A DNA stretch of 64,000 nt from Gentiana macrophylla. Lineage: Eukaryota; Streptophyta; Magnoliopsida; Gentianales; Gentianaceae. The DNA lies in contig CM047810.1 of NCBI GenBank assembly GCA_026214975.1, positions 1,736,001-1,800,000 on the forward strand. The letters are read 5' to 3'. The notes below the pieces were generated by a model. That model saw only the letters and a list, made by a program, of their open reading frames with translations. It was not told the DNA's origin and did no database searches. This document shows positions 35,431-46,172 of the stretch, in pieces. A program made the position numbers and the translations under genes. Position 1 is the first letter of the stretch. Every line of letters starts with the position of its first letter.

Positions 35431-35759
35431 TGTTGATTTTGTAAAGAAAATTGGAAATGGAAAGAACTATAATGAAGAAGATGAACTATTCATTTGAATT
35501 AAAACTTGGCGGGAAAATTTCAATACATTGATACATGAAGAATTTGACTTAATGAATTGATCCAACTTGTGTCATGTTGCTTATATAATATCTAGGAGCA
35601 ACAAGTTGGAGTTAATAGCGGTTACAGGTTGTTACAACAACTTCCAACTAACTCTATCTAAACTCAACCGTTTATGCTAATAAGTGTTCGACCATATGCT
35701 TGAGAGAGATTGTTGATTCCTGAATCTGACTTGCATTGTGTTGTGGTGTATCTGCAACA
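35431..35759 (-). repeat. copia 5' LTR
   Basis: The partner of 30659-30987. It abuts the tRNA-Met primer site at 35419-35430, so it is the 5' LTR of this minus-strand element. Confidence 0.95.
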
Positions 35760-35869
35760 CAACTATCACTGACAATTCGGGCATAGTGAATATTATATTA
35801 AGTTTTCTTTCAACTAAGATGAATATGATTAGTTTAAGGGAAAAAAATACTATAATCAAACTATCAAAG

Positions 35870-36360
35870 TGTGATAAATATCCAGTCGCTAGTGGCTACG
35901 AGTTTCAGTGTAATGACTCTCAATCGATCAATATTAATATGGACGGGTCTCAAATTTGGAAACTGCGAGACCCTCTTCGGTACAACTACTTCATCTAGCA
36001 GATGGGTCATGATTCGCTCACAGTCAATAGATTTCTTGTCTACAGACACGTCCCTTTTTCGCCCGTGTGCAATTTTTGTCAATTTGAGGACGAGATTGCA
36101 CACGCCATTAAGGACTGCTGGTGGCCTCGCCAAATTTGGCAACAAGCTGTCCTTTATTCTAAGAGGAACACCTTCTTTGCTGGCTCCAACATAATCTAAA
36201 AAATCTTCCAACTCAAAACGGAGTCGACAAGAGTTGGACATATACTTTCCGAGAATCGTCTTATGAGATTTGGTTTTGACGTAATAAAGTAGTTCATGAC
36301 ACTCCTTGTGTCTGCTCTCCCACGTATGTCTTTCTTTCTATAACGATTCGACGATCTAGA
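35870..36360 (+). pseudogene. LINE fragment with zf-RVT zinc-binding domain
   Basis: The plus-strand frame from about 35930 reads MGHDSLTVNRFLVYRHVPFS then CNFCQFEDEIAHAIKDC and PRQIWQQAV. CX2C then HX4C with a following W is the reverse-transcriptase zinc-binding domain found at the end of plant L1-type LINE pol. Stops break it. It starts about 110 bases from the copia insertion and may have been its target. No other LINE domain is present here. Confidence 0.65.
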
Positions 36361-36919
36361 GATCTTAGACTAGCTTGAGGTGGTAACGATTTTTGAATTT
36401 TTAACATTATAACACGCTCTTCTCAATAAAAAAAGAAAAACATTGTAACACGCTTGCTTTGGCCTTTGATGTGATTAATAAAAGTTCATCCTTTAAAAAA
36501 AAAAAAAGAAGTGTGACTTTTTTTTAAGGGAAAAAAAAAGAGTGTGATAAAATTGTTTTATTTTCTGATTTTTTTCTTTTAAATTTTGAATAAAGATTTA
36601 TTCATTCAAAGCCAAAGCGAGTCGGGTCGCACTACGGTCCACAAGAAATCAAAACCTATCCACGGAGTAGATACAAAAGCCGGGCTGAAGAAAATAGCCG
36701 TTGGTAGATACGTTGTGCTTCAATACTTCAAATTGAAATTCTCATTTGTCATTTCCTTTCTTGTCTCTGATTTTAAACAATCATATAGCTAAAATCTCGC
36801 CCAGATTTCTGATTCGATTACCATTTTCTCTCATTTCCATTTTTGACCGGCAAACATTTCTTGATTAATCAAGGAAAAAACTTTCAGGGATCATTTGATT
36901 TTTCGTGTATAGGTGGAAA

Positions 36920-39900
36920 ATGGCTCCGACTCCATCTTTGAAGCCAACCCAAATGGTCACACCTTCATCTTTGAAGCCAACCCAAATGATCACACCTTCA
37001 TCAAAATCAAATCATGCCCACCACAAGACTCCTCAATCAAAGCAAAAATTGAATTTTAATGTGTATAAGCCCTCACCGAACCCCAACAATACTGCAACAC
37101 CAGCCAAGGAGAATAATCCCCCTCCCGCAGAGCATCCGGTGGAAGTAATAGGCCGGATTCGTGACTACCCGGATCAGAAGAAGCAACCCAATTCATGTTC
37201 TGCTTTACAGATCAACCCCGATCGACATTCATTAAGGGTCAAGACTGATATTGGATACAGGGACTTCAGTCTTGATGGGGTTTCACTGTCGGAGGAAGAG
37301 GATCTTGATTCGTTTTACAAGAAATTTGTGGAATCAAGGATAAATGGTGTGAAATTGGGAGATAAATGTACTATTATGATGTATGGTCCGACGGGTTCGG
37401 GGAAGAGTCACACCATGTTTGGGTGTGCAAAGCAATCTGGAATAGTTTACAGGTCTTTGAAGGATATATTAGGAAATGAGGATGAAAGCAATGAAGGGAG
37501 CAGTGGAACTAATAAGGGTGTAACTTTTGTTCAAGTCACTGTCTTGGAGATATATAATGAGGAAATATACGACTTGTTGTCTACTAAAGAAGGTGGAGGA
37601 TTTGGTCTTGGATGGCCTAAAGGAAGTGCATCAAAGGTATGGATTTGATTATTTTCTTTATTTTGGTGCCGTATCTAGTTCGATATGCTCGAATTTGGAT
37701 TTAAGGACATAATGAAAGTTGGTTATTAGAGCTTCATTTTCATCACATTTAGTTGTTTCAGCTAAATATACTTCTTGCAGTTTAATAATTGAGCATTCTA
37801 TAGTTGTTCTTCATTTCAGATCTTATATTAACCAGAATCATGCCAATATTCTATTTCTTGGTGATTTGACATTGACATACTGCAAATATTTCTGTAAGTA
37901 GGTTTGGTGTCAAGCACTTGTTTTGGTGACAGCTACTTTTGGGGCTTTGTAGCAGGATCTTTTTATGTTTACTTAATGTGCTTGTCTTGCATCCAACCAA
38001 AAACCACATCACGGATCATAGTAGCTTTTTGAAGTTCATAGGGCTTCCCAACGTAGGGATCAAAATTTTGGAAGGAATCTGATCAATTAAAGGGCAGTAT
38101 TATTAGCTACTGTTGTTACTTGAGTGAACGTTGGTTTAGTTGATTTCTTTTGCTACTTTGTATAAACAGGTGAAGCTAGAAGTGTTTGGTAAGAAGGTTA
38201 AAAATGCGTCTTTCATTGCTGGGCTTGACGCTGTAAAGATCTCAAAAGAGATTCAAAAAGTGGAGAAGCGGAGGATCGTTAGAAGTACTCATTGCAACGA
38301 ACGTAGCTCGCGAAGCCACTGCATGGTACCTACTAGCAATGTCTTTGGTTTACAGTCACATTACAAGCTTGTGTAAAGGGTTCTTTATTTATATCAACCC
38401 CCCCCCCCCCCACCCCAATTCCTCTGTTGTATGCTTCTTTATCCGAGTATCTGTCTGTGTAGGTGGGGGACTGTTCCTATAGTGTACAAAATTTGGCCAT
38501 TTCAATCAGGAAATACCCTTTTTAGTTATTTCACCATACTCATCATCACAATACTTACTAGCAATGACCATGGTCTACGGGCACAATACAAGATTGTTTC
38601 GAGGGATGTATATTTCTCTGTTGTATGCTTCTTTATCTGAGTGTCTGTCTGTGTGTAAGTAATTAATCCAACTAATATGAGTATCTAGTCTGAGCATTTG
38701 TTCCCATACTGTACAAGATTTGGCCAATTCAACCAGGAAATACCCTCTGTAGTTATTTCACCATACTTAACATCAATATTGAGCAGATTTCACCATACTT
38801 AACCATACTTATTGTTTTTATTCACATGGTTGCAGATAATACTTGATGTGCCTACAGTTGGAGGTCGACTTATGCTCGTGGATATGGCTGGTTCCGAGAA
38901 TATTGAGCAGGCTGGCCAAAATGGGTTGGAAGCCAAAATGCAGGTAATAATTCGATGAATCTGATTACTCTCTTTGGACTTCAACCATCTTTTAATGGTT
39001 CAATACTTATATGTTCTTCCGATAACTGCAGACCGCGAAGATCAATCAAGGGAACATAGCACTGAGGAGAGTTGTGGAATCCATTGCAAACGGTGACTCT
39101 CATGTTCCTTTCAGAGATAGCAAGTTAACAATGCTTCTGCAGGTATGTATTCACCCCTCTCCCCGTAATTTACCAAATTATGCTTTCGGAATATAGAAAT
39201 TTTGGACACTCATTATAGCATTTATTTTCAGGACTCTTTTGAGGACGATAAATCAAAGATCTTGATGATCCTATGTGCCAGCCCTGATCCCAAGGAGTTG
39301 CACAAGACAATATCCACTCTAGAATATGGTGCCAAAGCAAAATGCATAGTCCGTGGGCCCCATACACCTATTAAGGAAAAAGGTGCAGAAGATTCATCTT
39401 GTGATGTTATTTTGGGGTCTAGGATTGCAGCTATGGACCAATTCATATACAAGCTCCAAATGGAGAACAAACTCAAAGAGAAAGAGGCACAAAAGTTGCT
39501 ACAGAAGAAAGAAGAAGAAATATCTGCCCTTAAAGGCAAGCTAGCCCTGTTGGAAAAAAAAGGGACAGAGGCGAATGAGGATACACTCGATTCAACGGTG
39601 AATGAGCGTACTAGGGAGCTCAAGCGTGAACTGGAAAAGAGGATACAGGATTGCCAGAAGATGGCAAATGAGTTTGTTGAGATGGAAAGGAGAAAGATGG
39701 AGGAAAAGATGTTGCAGCAGCAACAAGAATTCGAAATGCTTAGACGGAGATTAGAAGAAATCGAGACACAGCTGTGGAATGCAAAGAGTGATAGTGAAGC
39801 AACATTTGATGTTGAAGGAAGCAGTTTGGTGAGAAAGCTGATGGAAACGTATTCGGATGACTCGGGGATGGTGAAGTCCATGGATTTGGATAAATCATAC

Positions 39901-41178
39901 GACTTGGATGCAGCGAAACGGGAAGTTTTGGTATATAAAGCAAAAGCTGGTGAAACCTTGTCTTCTGGAATTGAAAATAGAGCCCATGAAGTTGTTGTAG
40001 AAGACCTTGATGTTTTGTTCCCGAATTTCGCCACCAAAGCATCTTTGAGCACTGTATATGAAGAGGAGGAAGAAGAATACACCGGGGATGATAATTCCTC
40101 TAAGGGCCTAGACGAGGAGGTACAGAAAGAGGTAGTCGAGGACAAGATGATTTGTTTTAGCACAGTGTCTGACAAGTCTAGCAAAAGTAACATTCTTGAT
40201 GGTGGCAATTTCGGAGCATCCCTTATGACTTTTGATGTTATGCCTGAGCTTGCATCTCGTAATCACAGTATGAAAGAATACCATGGTGTATCTGAAAATG
40301 CAGCTGAACTAGTGAAAGATGCATCCTCTTCAAGGAAAGCAAGAATTCAGAATATTTTTACGCTTTGTGGGGGCTACCGAGAAATTCACCAGCATTGCAG
40401 AACCCCGATGCCTTCAACAAAGCGAACTGATGAAAATAACAATCCTGTATTCGGTGAAGCCACACCTCCCCATAAACTACTTCCTAGGGATATTTTGGTC
40501 CATGGAAAAACTGAGAATGTTGTTATGCCAAATCAGATGATCATCAAAAGCCCACTTGAAAAGAATGGAGCTTCGAAAGAGAATTTTATCGGCAGTGATG
40601 AAAAGGATGATGTGAATATGAACGTGTATGTGAAATGGGAAGCATCAAAGGAAAACCTTGGTAATTTCATTACAAGTGTTAAGGTTTTGAAAGGTTCTAC
40701 CTTGGCTGATCTGCGTAAACTTATAGAAGGTTATCTTGGCTCAAACAATCGAACGTTTTCTTTCCTTGTACTGGGGGTACGTTATTCTCTTCACTTTACT
40801 GTCATACCTGCATGTTTATGTTTTCATGTTTGATTAGCATTTGACAAAAGGGATGGACTTATGTTTGTTGTTCGTATATAGGATCCGTCTGGTGCTCCGG
40901 TCCCAAGAGAAATGGAGGCGAAGACATTAGCAAGCAAGCTTCCCATTTGTAACAACCAACCCAACAGTCACCTTGCGTGTTTACGTCCAGCAAAGGCCAT
41001 TGATCATCTTCCTTTCAGCTCTTTGGAAAACAAAATGCCAGCAAAGCATTCTGATCATCTTCCTTCAAGAAGCCCTTTGGATAACAAACTGTCAGCTAAG
41101 CATTCTGATATGCTATCGCCGCCGCCGATTGGTTCAGCACTTGAGCTCCATATCGGCTATCACAGTTCGAGATGGTAG
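36920..41178 (+). CDS. KIN10A: KIN-10A kinesin (phragmoplast-associated, PAKRP2-like)
   Basis: Six exons, all with GT/AG borders and phase 0: 36920-37636, 38170-38325, 38836-38943, 39032-39142, 39232-40776 and 40882-41178, giving about 977 residues. The motor spans about residues 73-420: VEVIGRIRDYP, P-loop GPTGSGKSHTMFG (156-168), switch I NERSSRSH (282-289), switch II DMAGSE (307-312). A long coiled coil follows (about 432-545). The conserved tail is VYVKWEASKENLGNFI to LRKLIEGYLGSNN and NSHLACLRPAK. The tail and motor match Arabidopsis KIN-10A (At4g14330, PAKRP2), which carries vesicles to the cell plate along phragmoplast microtubules. Start: the ATG at 36920 follows a possible leader intron acceptor. 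Short tandem repeats occur at the N-terminus (SLKPTQM twice) and near the C-terminus (residues about 919-955). Confidence 0.93.
38326..38775 (+). repeat. About 225-bp tandem duplication in KIN-10A intron 2
   Basis: ACTAGCAATG, GTATGCTTCTTTATC, TTTGGCCA and GGAAATACCCT recur in order about 200-225 bases apart. Copy 1 starts at the exon 2 donor (38326) and copy 2 at about 38551. A poly-C tract (38398-38412) lies only in copy 1. Confidence 0.8.
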
Positions 41179-42102
41179 AACTTGATTGCAGTAGTGGTTA
41201 AAAATCTTTTGTTAAGCAATGTATCTCAAGTGTAAACATATTCTGCTGAGTACAAACATATGTACTCTTTTGCTTCTCATATGTGTACAAACATATGTAT
41301 CTTTTGCTGATGTTTTTAGTACATTGAATGCTTCTTGTGTTTTGGATTGATTTAATTGTTTTCCTCCCCTTTTTATGATGCAGTTCCATTCATATATCAC
41401 AGTTAAACATAACAGAGGCACTTCTTTTTGTGCTTCATGCTTAACTTTAGTTTTTTGAAGAACACATTTTGCATTTATTATTCTGTATATCTTACAAAGG
41501 TATTCAGATAATTGTGTAAAAATGATGCCTTTTTCTAGAAATAGCCATGTAGATAAAGAAGTCTATATCTTGAATCCCTCATAAGTGTCTTTTTATTTCT
41601 GAAACATAATTTTATCTTATGATATAGCACAAATCATAAAGCTGATTCTCTATTATAGATTTAAAAAAGAGACTACCAATTTGGAAATGGCAGATCATAT
41701 AGGAAAGAGTAATCATTCTGCTACAATAAGTGTCACATAAAGGTTGTGACACTTGTTGTGTCTGAGTGGTTGTGGAAGTAGTATTACTTGGTAAGAAAAC
41801 TGGCCTACTTCAAAGAACTTGTCAAATAACTCACTGCTATTCTTGAATCTTGATCTTTTAGCTGCATCAGATGTTCACAAAGAACTACACTTTTTTGTTT
41901 GCTGGTTTGTGAAAGAACTACAAACACATGTAGATCAATAAAATGAAGTAAAGAAACTGTCCCATTTGGTGATAATCAAGATTATGATTACCATTTGATA
42001 AGGTAGCTAAAAAATAACAGCAATATGCTGAACTCATCCTTCCCAAATTGAATTAATGGATATGCTGCAGAAAAGCAACATTTTCGGTCTGGTTTTCCTC
42101 TT
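41179..42102. other. Intergenic stretch between convergent genes
   Basis: Holds the 3' flanks of the KIN-10A gene and the minus-strand DUF688-type gene. An imperfect repeat of CATATGTAC/TCTTTTGCT(T/G) words lies at 41240-41310. No gene is seen. Confidence 0.5.
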
Positions 42103-42887
42103 TTATTTCTGTCTCCTTCCCCATGGCACTACATGCTTGAAGCTTCCATAGACACCCCCCTGTTCAACATGAAAAAAAGAAAAGAAAAAGACCTTCAGTA
42201 TATACTTACCAAGATATTAGAACTGATACAGGAAAATGAAAAATATCACTTTTGATCATGGCACATTTTGTCATTATGATCATGGCACTGATACAGGAAA
42301 ATGAAAAATACGACTTTCGAGATACTTACCAAGATATTAGAACTGGCATGGGAAATTTTCAAGAAAATGCTTCTCTTTCTCACTCTGTTTATCTTAATCC
42401 CATTTCTACCCTTAAAACTTCCCCAACTCCAAGAAGATGCAGATTTCAATCTTGTAATCTCCTTACAATCCACCCCCTGCTTTTTCTCAACCCTCCCTTT
42501 TATGTCAATTTCCTCTTCAGGGCTCACTAAAGAACCTTTAGACAGAAAAAACAAAGGGAATGCAGATAAAGATTGGCGTATACAAGTGCATGAACCCTCT
42601 TGTACTTGTACTTGTACTTGTACCGGAGATGGTACGTTGTTTAACAACCTTGGAGGCAAGTCTAGACTGTGTTCAGCAGCAGGAATCTTGTTATAAGGCG
42701 ATGGAGGTGAGCGTACGGTGGCGGTGGTGAAATTTGCTCTAGGCTTGCCTGGTGCTTCCTCCCATTGAAATGGGATTGAAGCTAAGCTGTTAACAAGAGG
42801 AGTTTGTTGAGTTATAAATGGTTCATCTTTTGCTTTGCTTGGTAGTCTTGGTAGTAATAGCTTTGGAGTGGCATCTAGTCTTTCCAT
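42103..42887 (-). CDS. Small DUF688-type protein, two exons
   Basis: Exon 1 runs from the ATG at 42887 (MERLDATPKLLLPRLPSKAK) to the donor at 42330 (CTTG/GTAAGT). Exon 2 is 42159-42103 and reads GGVYGSFKHVVPWGRRQK then stop. The product is about 204 residues. The motif IPFQWEEAPGKPR and the ending VYGSFK-VVPW are typical of the plant DUF688 family, whose function is unknown. The protein is basic and Pro/Ser-rich with no membrane segment in the spliced form. A CTTGTA microsatellite (about 42600-42622) encodes VQVQVQVQ. Reading through the intron instead would add a hydrophobic tail, which I think is not coding. Confidence 0.75.
42202..42345 (-). repeat. Duplicated splice-donor segment in the DUF688-type intron
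   Basis: ATACTTACCAAGATATTAGA (24 bp with AACTG) occurs at 42202-42225 and 42322-42345. ATACAGGAAAATGAAAAATA occurs at 42226-42245 and 42291-42310. The first unit includes the 5' splice site, so the intron carries a second, unused copy of the donor. Confidence 0.85.
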
Positions 42888-44225
42888 AACTATGTACACT
42901 CACTCTTGTTCTTTTTCTTTGATTCTCATGGTTATATATGTGTACAGAGAGAGGGGGGGGATTTTGAGGCAAACAAGAAACACCAGTTTTGCATGTGCAG
43001 GCCAGTCATTATTCAATGAAGTAATATTATACTGATAGGAATTTTTGTCACCAACTACTTTATATGAAAATGGCAGTTGGAGGTGTGAGGAGAAATGTGT
43101 TCATCATATTTAAAAACAAGGGGAGTACATTTGTCAATCATATAATGCAGATTGCAGATTATGATCATTGGACAACAACAAACAAACAAACAAACAAACA
43201 AAGAAAATTAAAGAAGTAAAAGTTAAAGAAACGGCCAATGCACTCTTCAACTGATGATATGTTGTTTTCATTTCAAGAATATAATTCCTCACAGAAAATC
43301 CTTTGTTTGATTTTCTTTTGACATATACTAGAGAAAAGGCTAAGGTGTTTGTAAAAGCTCTCCAAATGGGTGAATGGTGTTCAATAAAAGGCTTACAATG
43401 TGAAACCAAAGATTTATAATGGAAAAAAAATGAAATCTTGGGATTGGACAAAACCTGGCCCTAATTAGATATTCAAGTTACCTTAGAAAAGGAAAACTTT
43501 ACAGTCTCTTTTTCTTTTTTACACCACATCCAAGTTGCCGATGCACCACACGAAATCGACTATTCGATCAAGAACCGATTTTGTAAAGGCTCATCCTCAC
43601 GATCGACGTTCAAAAATTCGATTCATAACTCAAGAATGAACTTTCCAAAGGTCGATTCAATGTTGTGCACGTATGTATACAAAGTGTGTTGCATCCCTTT
43701 TTCCATCAGTCTTGCACTTAGATGCTTCATCATACTATGAAATTCAATGGATAATAATGTGTATGATGTCATGTATAAAACCATGAAAATTACAGCTCTA
43801 AGGTTTGTAAAAAACTTCATAAACAAAGTAAGAAAACTCAACTATACTAAGCAAACTTATGAAGAAGATGATCACAGATCAAAGGACAACAATGCTTTCA
43901 TTTATTCGATGCATGTGTCCCTGGGACAGGTCAACTAGGCCACGGCATAGGCCCTCTCAAAATGCAAAAAATAGGGGTCCTCGTTTTTATATGTTAGTCG
44001 TGTATTTTAGGTCCATCTATATCTATCTATGTATTTAAGTACACCATACAATATACAGTATATGGATCTGTCGGGTAAATTGAACCAGATTGATTGGGCC
44101 AAATCCAGCAACTGGAGACTTATAGGTCATGGGCCGGTATGTTCATGCCTACCTATTTAGATGACATGTTATAGCCTAACAAACACATGCTGCAAAGACA
44201 AATACTAGTATTTTTTTTTTTAGTT
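42888..44225. other. Intergenic stretch
   Basis: Begins with the probable promoter and leader of the DUF688-type gene (GAGAGAGGGGGGG near 42944). Further on are an (AAAC)n run (43178-43200) and AT-rich DNA. No gene is recognised. Confidence 0.45.
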
Positions 44226-44229
44226 GTAA

Positions 44230-44560
44230 AATGTGTTTTATTCAAAATCAATCACAATCCGACATACAAGGATGAATAACACGAGGGGTGGAGAAGAACC
44301 TCATTCTAGACATCAAATAAAATTGAGGCATTCCGTAGCAAGAAAATTGGCTGGTATATTGCCCTGCCTTTTAATAAAAAAGAAAAAGATAGTGAAATGA
44401 AAGCTGGCATGTCATCTAAAATACTTTCAGCCGAAGACATATCGTCTACGTTATTTTGAAGGCGCTGATGTAGTGTAAGAGAGTCGCTTTCAATAATAAC
44501 ATGACGAAACGGACCCCCGAAGGGCTCTTTCTTATATGTAGGTTTGACCAAAGTATTTTT
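44230..44560 (-). pseudogene. LINE-type RNase H (RVT_3) fragment
   Basis: The minus strand reads HVIIESDSLTLHQRLQNNVD and AESILDDMPAFISLSFSFLL, then in a shifted frame a GNIPANFLA-like tail. ESDSL and the following helix-strand order match the RVT_3 RNase H-like domain of plant LINE/retroposon proteins. Only about 90 residues remain, with a frame change near the end. A relic. Confidence 0.55.
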
Positions 44561-45603
44561 TTTTTACAGGAAACTTGGAAAAACATGTCTGAAAAGATGA
44601 TTATTTATGTGGTATGTCTTAAAAAGATAACATTTGAAAAATACGTTCGAAAAACATTTCGTCATGAATCCATAACGAATATGCAATTAAATGCGTTTCA
44701 GACATATTTTTTAAATGTTATTACTTTGAATCATATCACATAAATGATAACCTTTTCGGGCATATTTTTTTTTTTGAAGTCTCCCTTTTTAAACTCAAAA
44801 TGAAACCCTAAAACTTAAAACAAAAACAAGATTGAACCCAACCAAACCAAAGAGTTCCTACCACCCCGACCTCAGTATTAGTGTATGATATAAATCGATC
44901 GATGTGACTCAACTATTCATTGTGTTGAATCTGTCGATATAGTTTAAACCCCCACAATCCAACTAACACAACAATATTAAAACTCATTTATCGTTGAGTT
45001 ATATATCCTCCGCATTTATAACAAGGGACAAAAGATGTACCGACGCTAGGGACCGGCAACCACGTGTGGGTAGGCAGTGAGTGGGGTCCCATTCAAAAGC
45101 TTTATGTCAAATCTGAGCTTAAGTGATGTTTTGACTATGAGTCTATGAGTGAATGCAGAAGAATTCTCGGACTCTTTTCCTTTTGGAAAATAGTATGTGC
45201 ACTACACATTTGTGGAAAGTTATTGTGTGTTGTCTTTATATGGTGCGGAGACACCGTGTAACAGCCCCCACACCACACAGTTTTATTATGTATTTAAACT
45301 TTGTGGTTCTGATCGTTTCACCCGTCATTTCATCCTTAAATTTCCTTACCACACAATAACTTCCCCACATTTGTGTAATGTATTTTCCGGTACATGTTAT
45401 GCCTCTGTGCCTGGATCAAAATGATGTTAAATTTATTGTGATGCGTCCCCATAAAATAAATGATATTGATTATATTGTGTAAGATGTTATAGTAAAAAAT
45501 ATAGTAGATGTATCACTACTCTTTCCTTTTTGACAAAATAATAAAAATCTTTTTACAAGAAAAAACTTGTGGAAATGACTCCTATACACAAGGACATATC
45601 ATT

Positions 45604-45634
<31 letters not shown>

Positions 45635-45899
45635 GTTTTGTTGCAACAATTAATATCATTAGTATTTAATTACACCTATAAAGATACCATCTACCGTGAT
45701 ATCAAATTAATATGTGAGTTTCGATTTTTCATAGATTGAATATAGATATCCGATGTGATAAAAAAAAGAATATAGTTATTCGCCATATAAAAATTCAAAA
45801 CTCATGTATGATGCACGTTTAACTTTTGAACGGTTGAACTCTCGTGTTTAATGTATGTACAATTTGATGTTGTTTAAAGTTAGAAATGAGTTAAACATG
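44561..45899. other. Intergenic stretch
   Basis: AT-rich DNA with a long T run (45609-45633). No gene or repeat structure is supported. Confidence 0.5.
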
Positions 45900-45901
45900 T
45901 A

Positions 45902-46170
45902 CTCCCTTCGTTCTAAAATAACTGAGGCAGTTGTAAAAAAAATTTGATAACTGAGGCAGAATATCTTCCAAAGCAAAATTTAATGCACTTTTCCTTTTTT
46001 TCACACCTTTTTATTTTTTCCATACACTGCATTAAATGCACCAGCATTATTTATTCTATTTTATATAATGGTAGTCTAGTATTTATCTAATCAAAGTCAA
46101 AACAATTAATTGCTTTCTTAATCTTTGTGTTTTTTTGACAACTGCCTCGGTTATTGGGAAACGAAGGGAG
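45902..46170. mobile_element. Stowaway-type MITE, 269 bp
   Basis: The ends are inverted repeats starting CTCCCTTCGTT (left) and ending AACGAAGGGAG (right). The similarity extends inward through AATAACTGAGGCAGTTGT against ACAACTGCCTCGGTTATT. TA lies on both sides (45900-45901 and 46171-46172). This is the Stowaway (Tc1/mariner-type) pattern. It has no coding content. Confidence 0.92.
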
Positions 46171-46172
46171 TA

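Larger units (their letters stand above)
30659..35759 (-). mobile_element. Ty1/copia retrotransposon, complete ends, minus strand
   Basis: Two 329-bp LTRs (30659-30987 and 35431-35759) bound the element, and CAACT is duplicated at 30654-30658 and 35760-35764. The primer site (35419-35430, TGGTATCAGAGC on the minus strand) is the initiator tRNA-Met type. A purine tract (GCTTGAGGGGGCA on the minus strand, 30988-31000) abuts the other LTR. Inside are gag, protease, integrase, RT and RNase H in copia order. I count about five differences between the LTRs, so insertion is recent in evolutionary terms. Frameshifts make it non-autonomous. Confidence 0.96.

Noticed and set aside
36586..36792. 68-codon open frame before KIN-10A
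   Set aside because: No recognised motif, and it lies in the probable promoter/leader of KIN-10A.
39228..40208. Long open frame (326 codons) on the minus strand
   Set aside because: It lies exactly opposite KIN-10A exon 5, whose coiled-coil codons leave the reverse frame open. The Ser-rich product has no domain.
42301..42696. Plus-strand open frame of 131 codons
   Set aside because: It is the reverse of DUF688-type exon 1, which has a recognised motif and splice sites.
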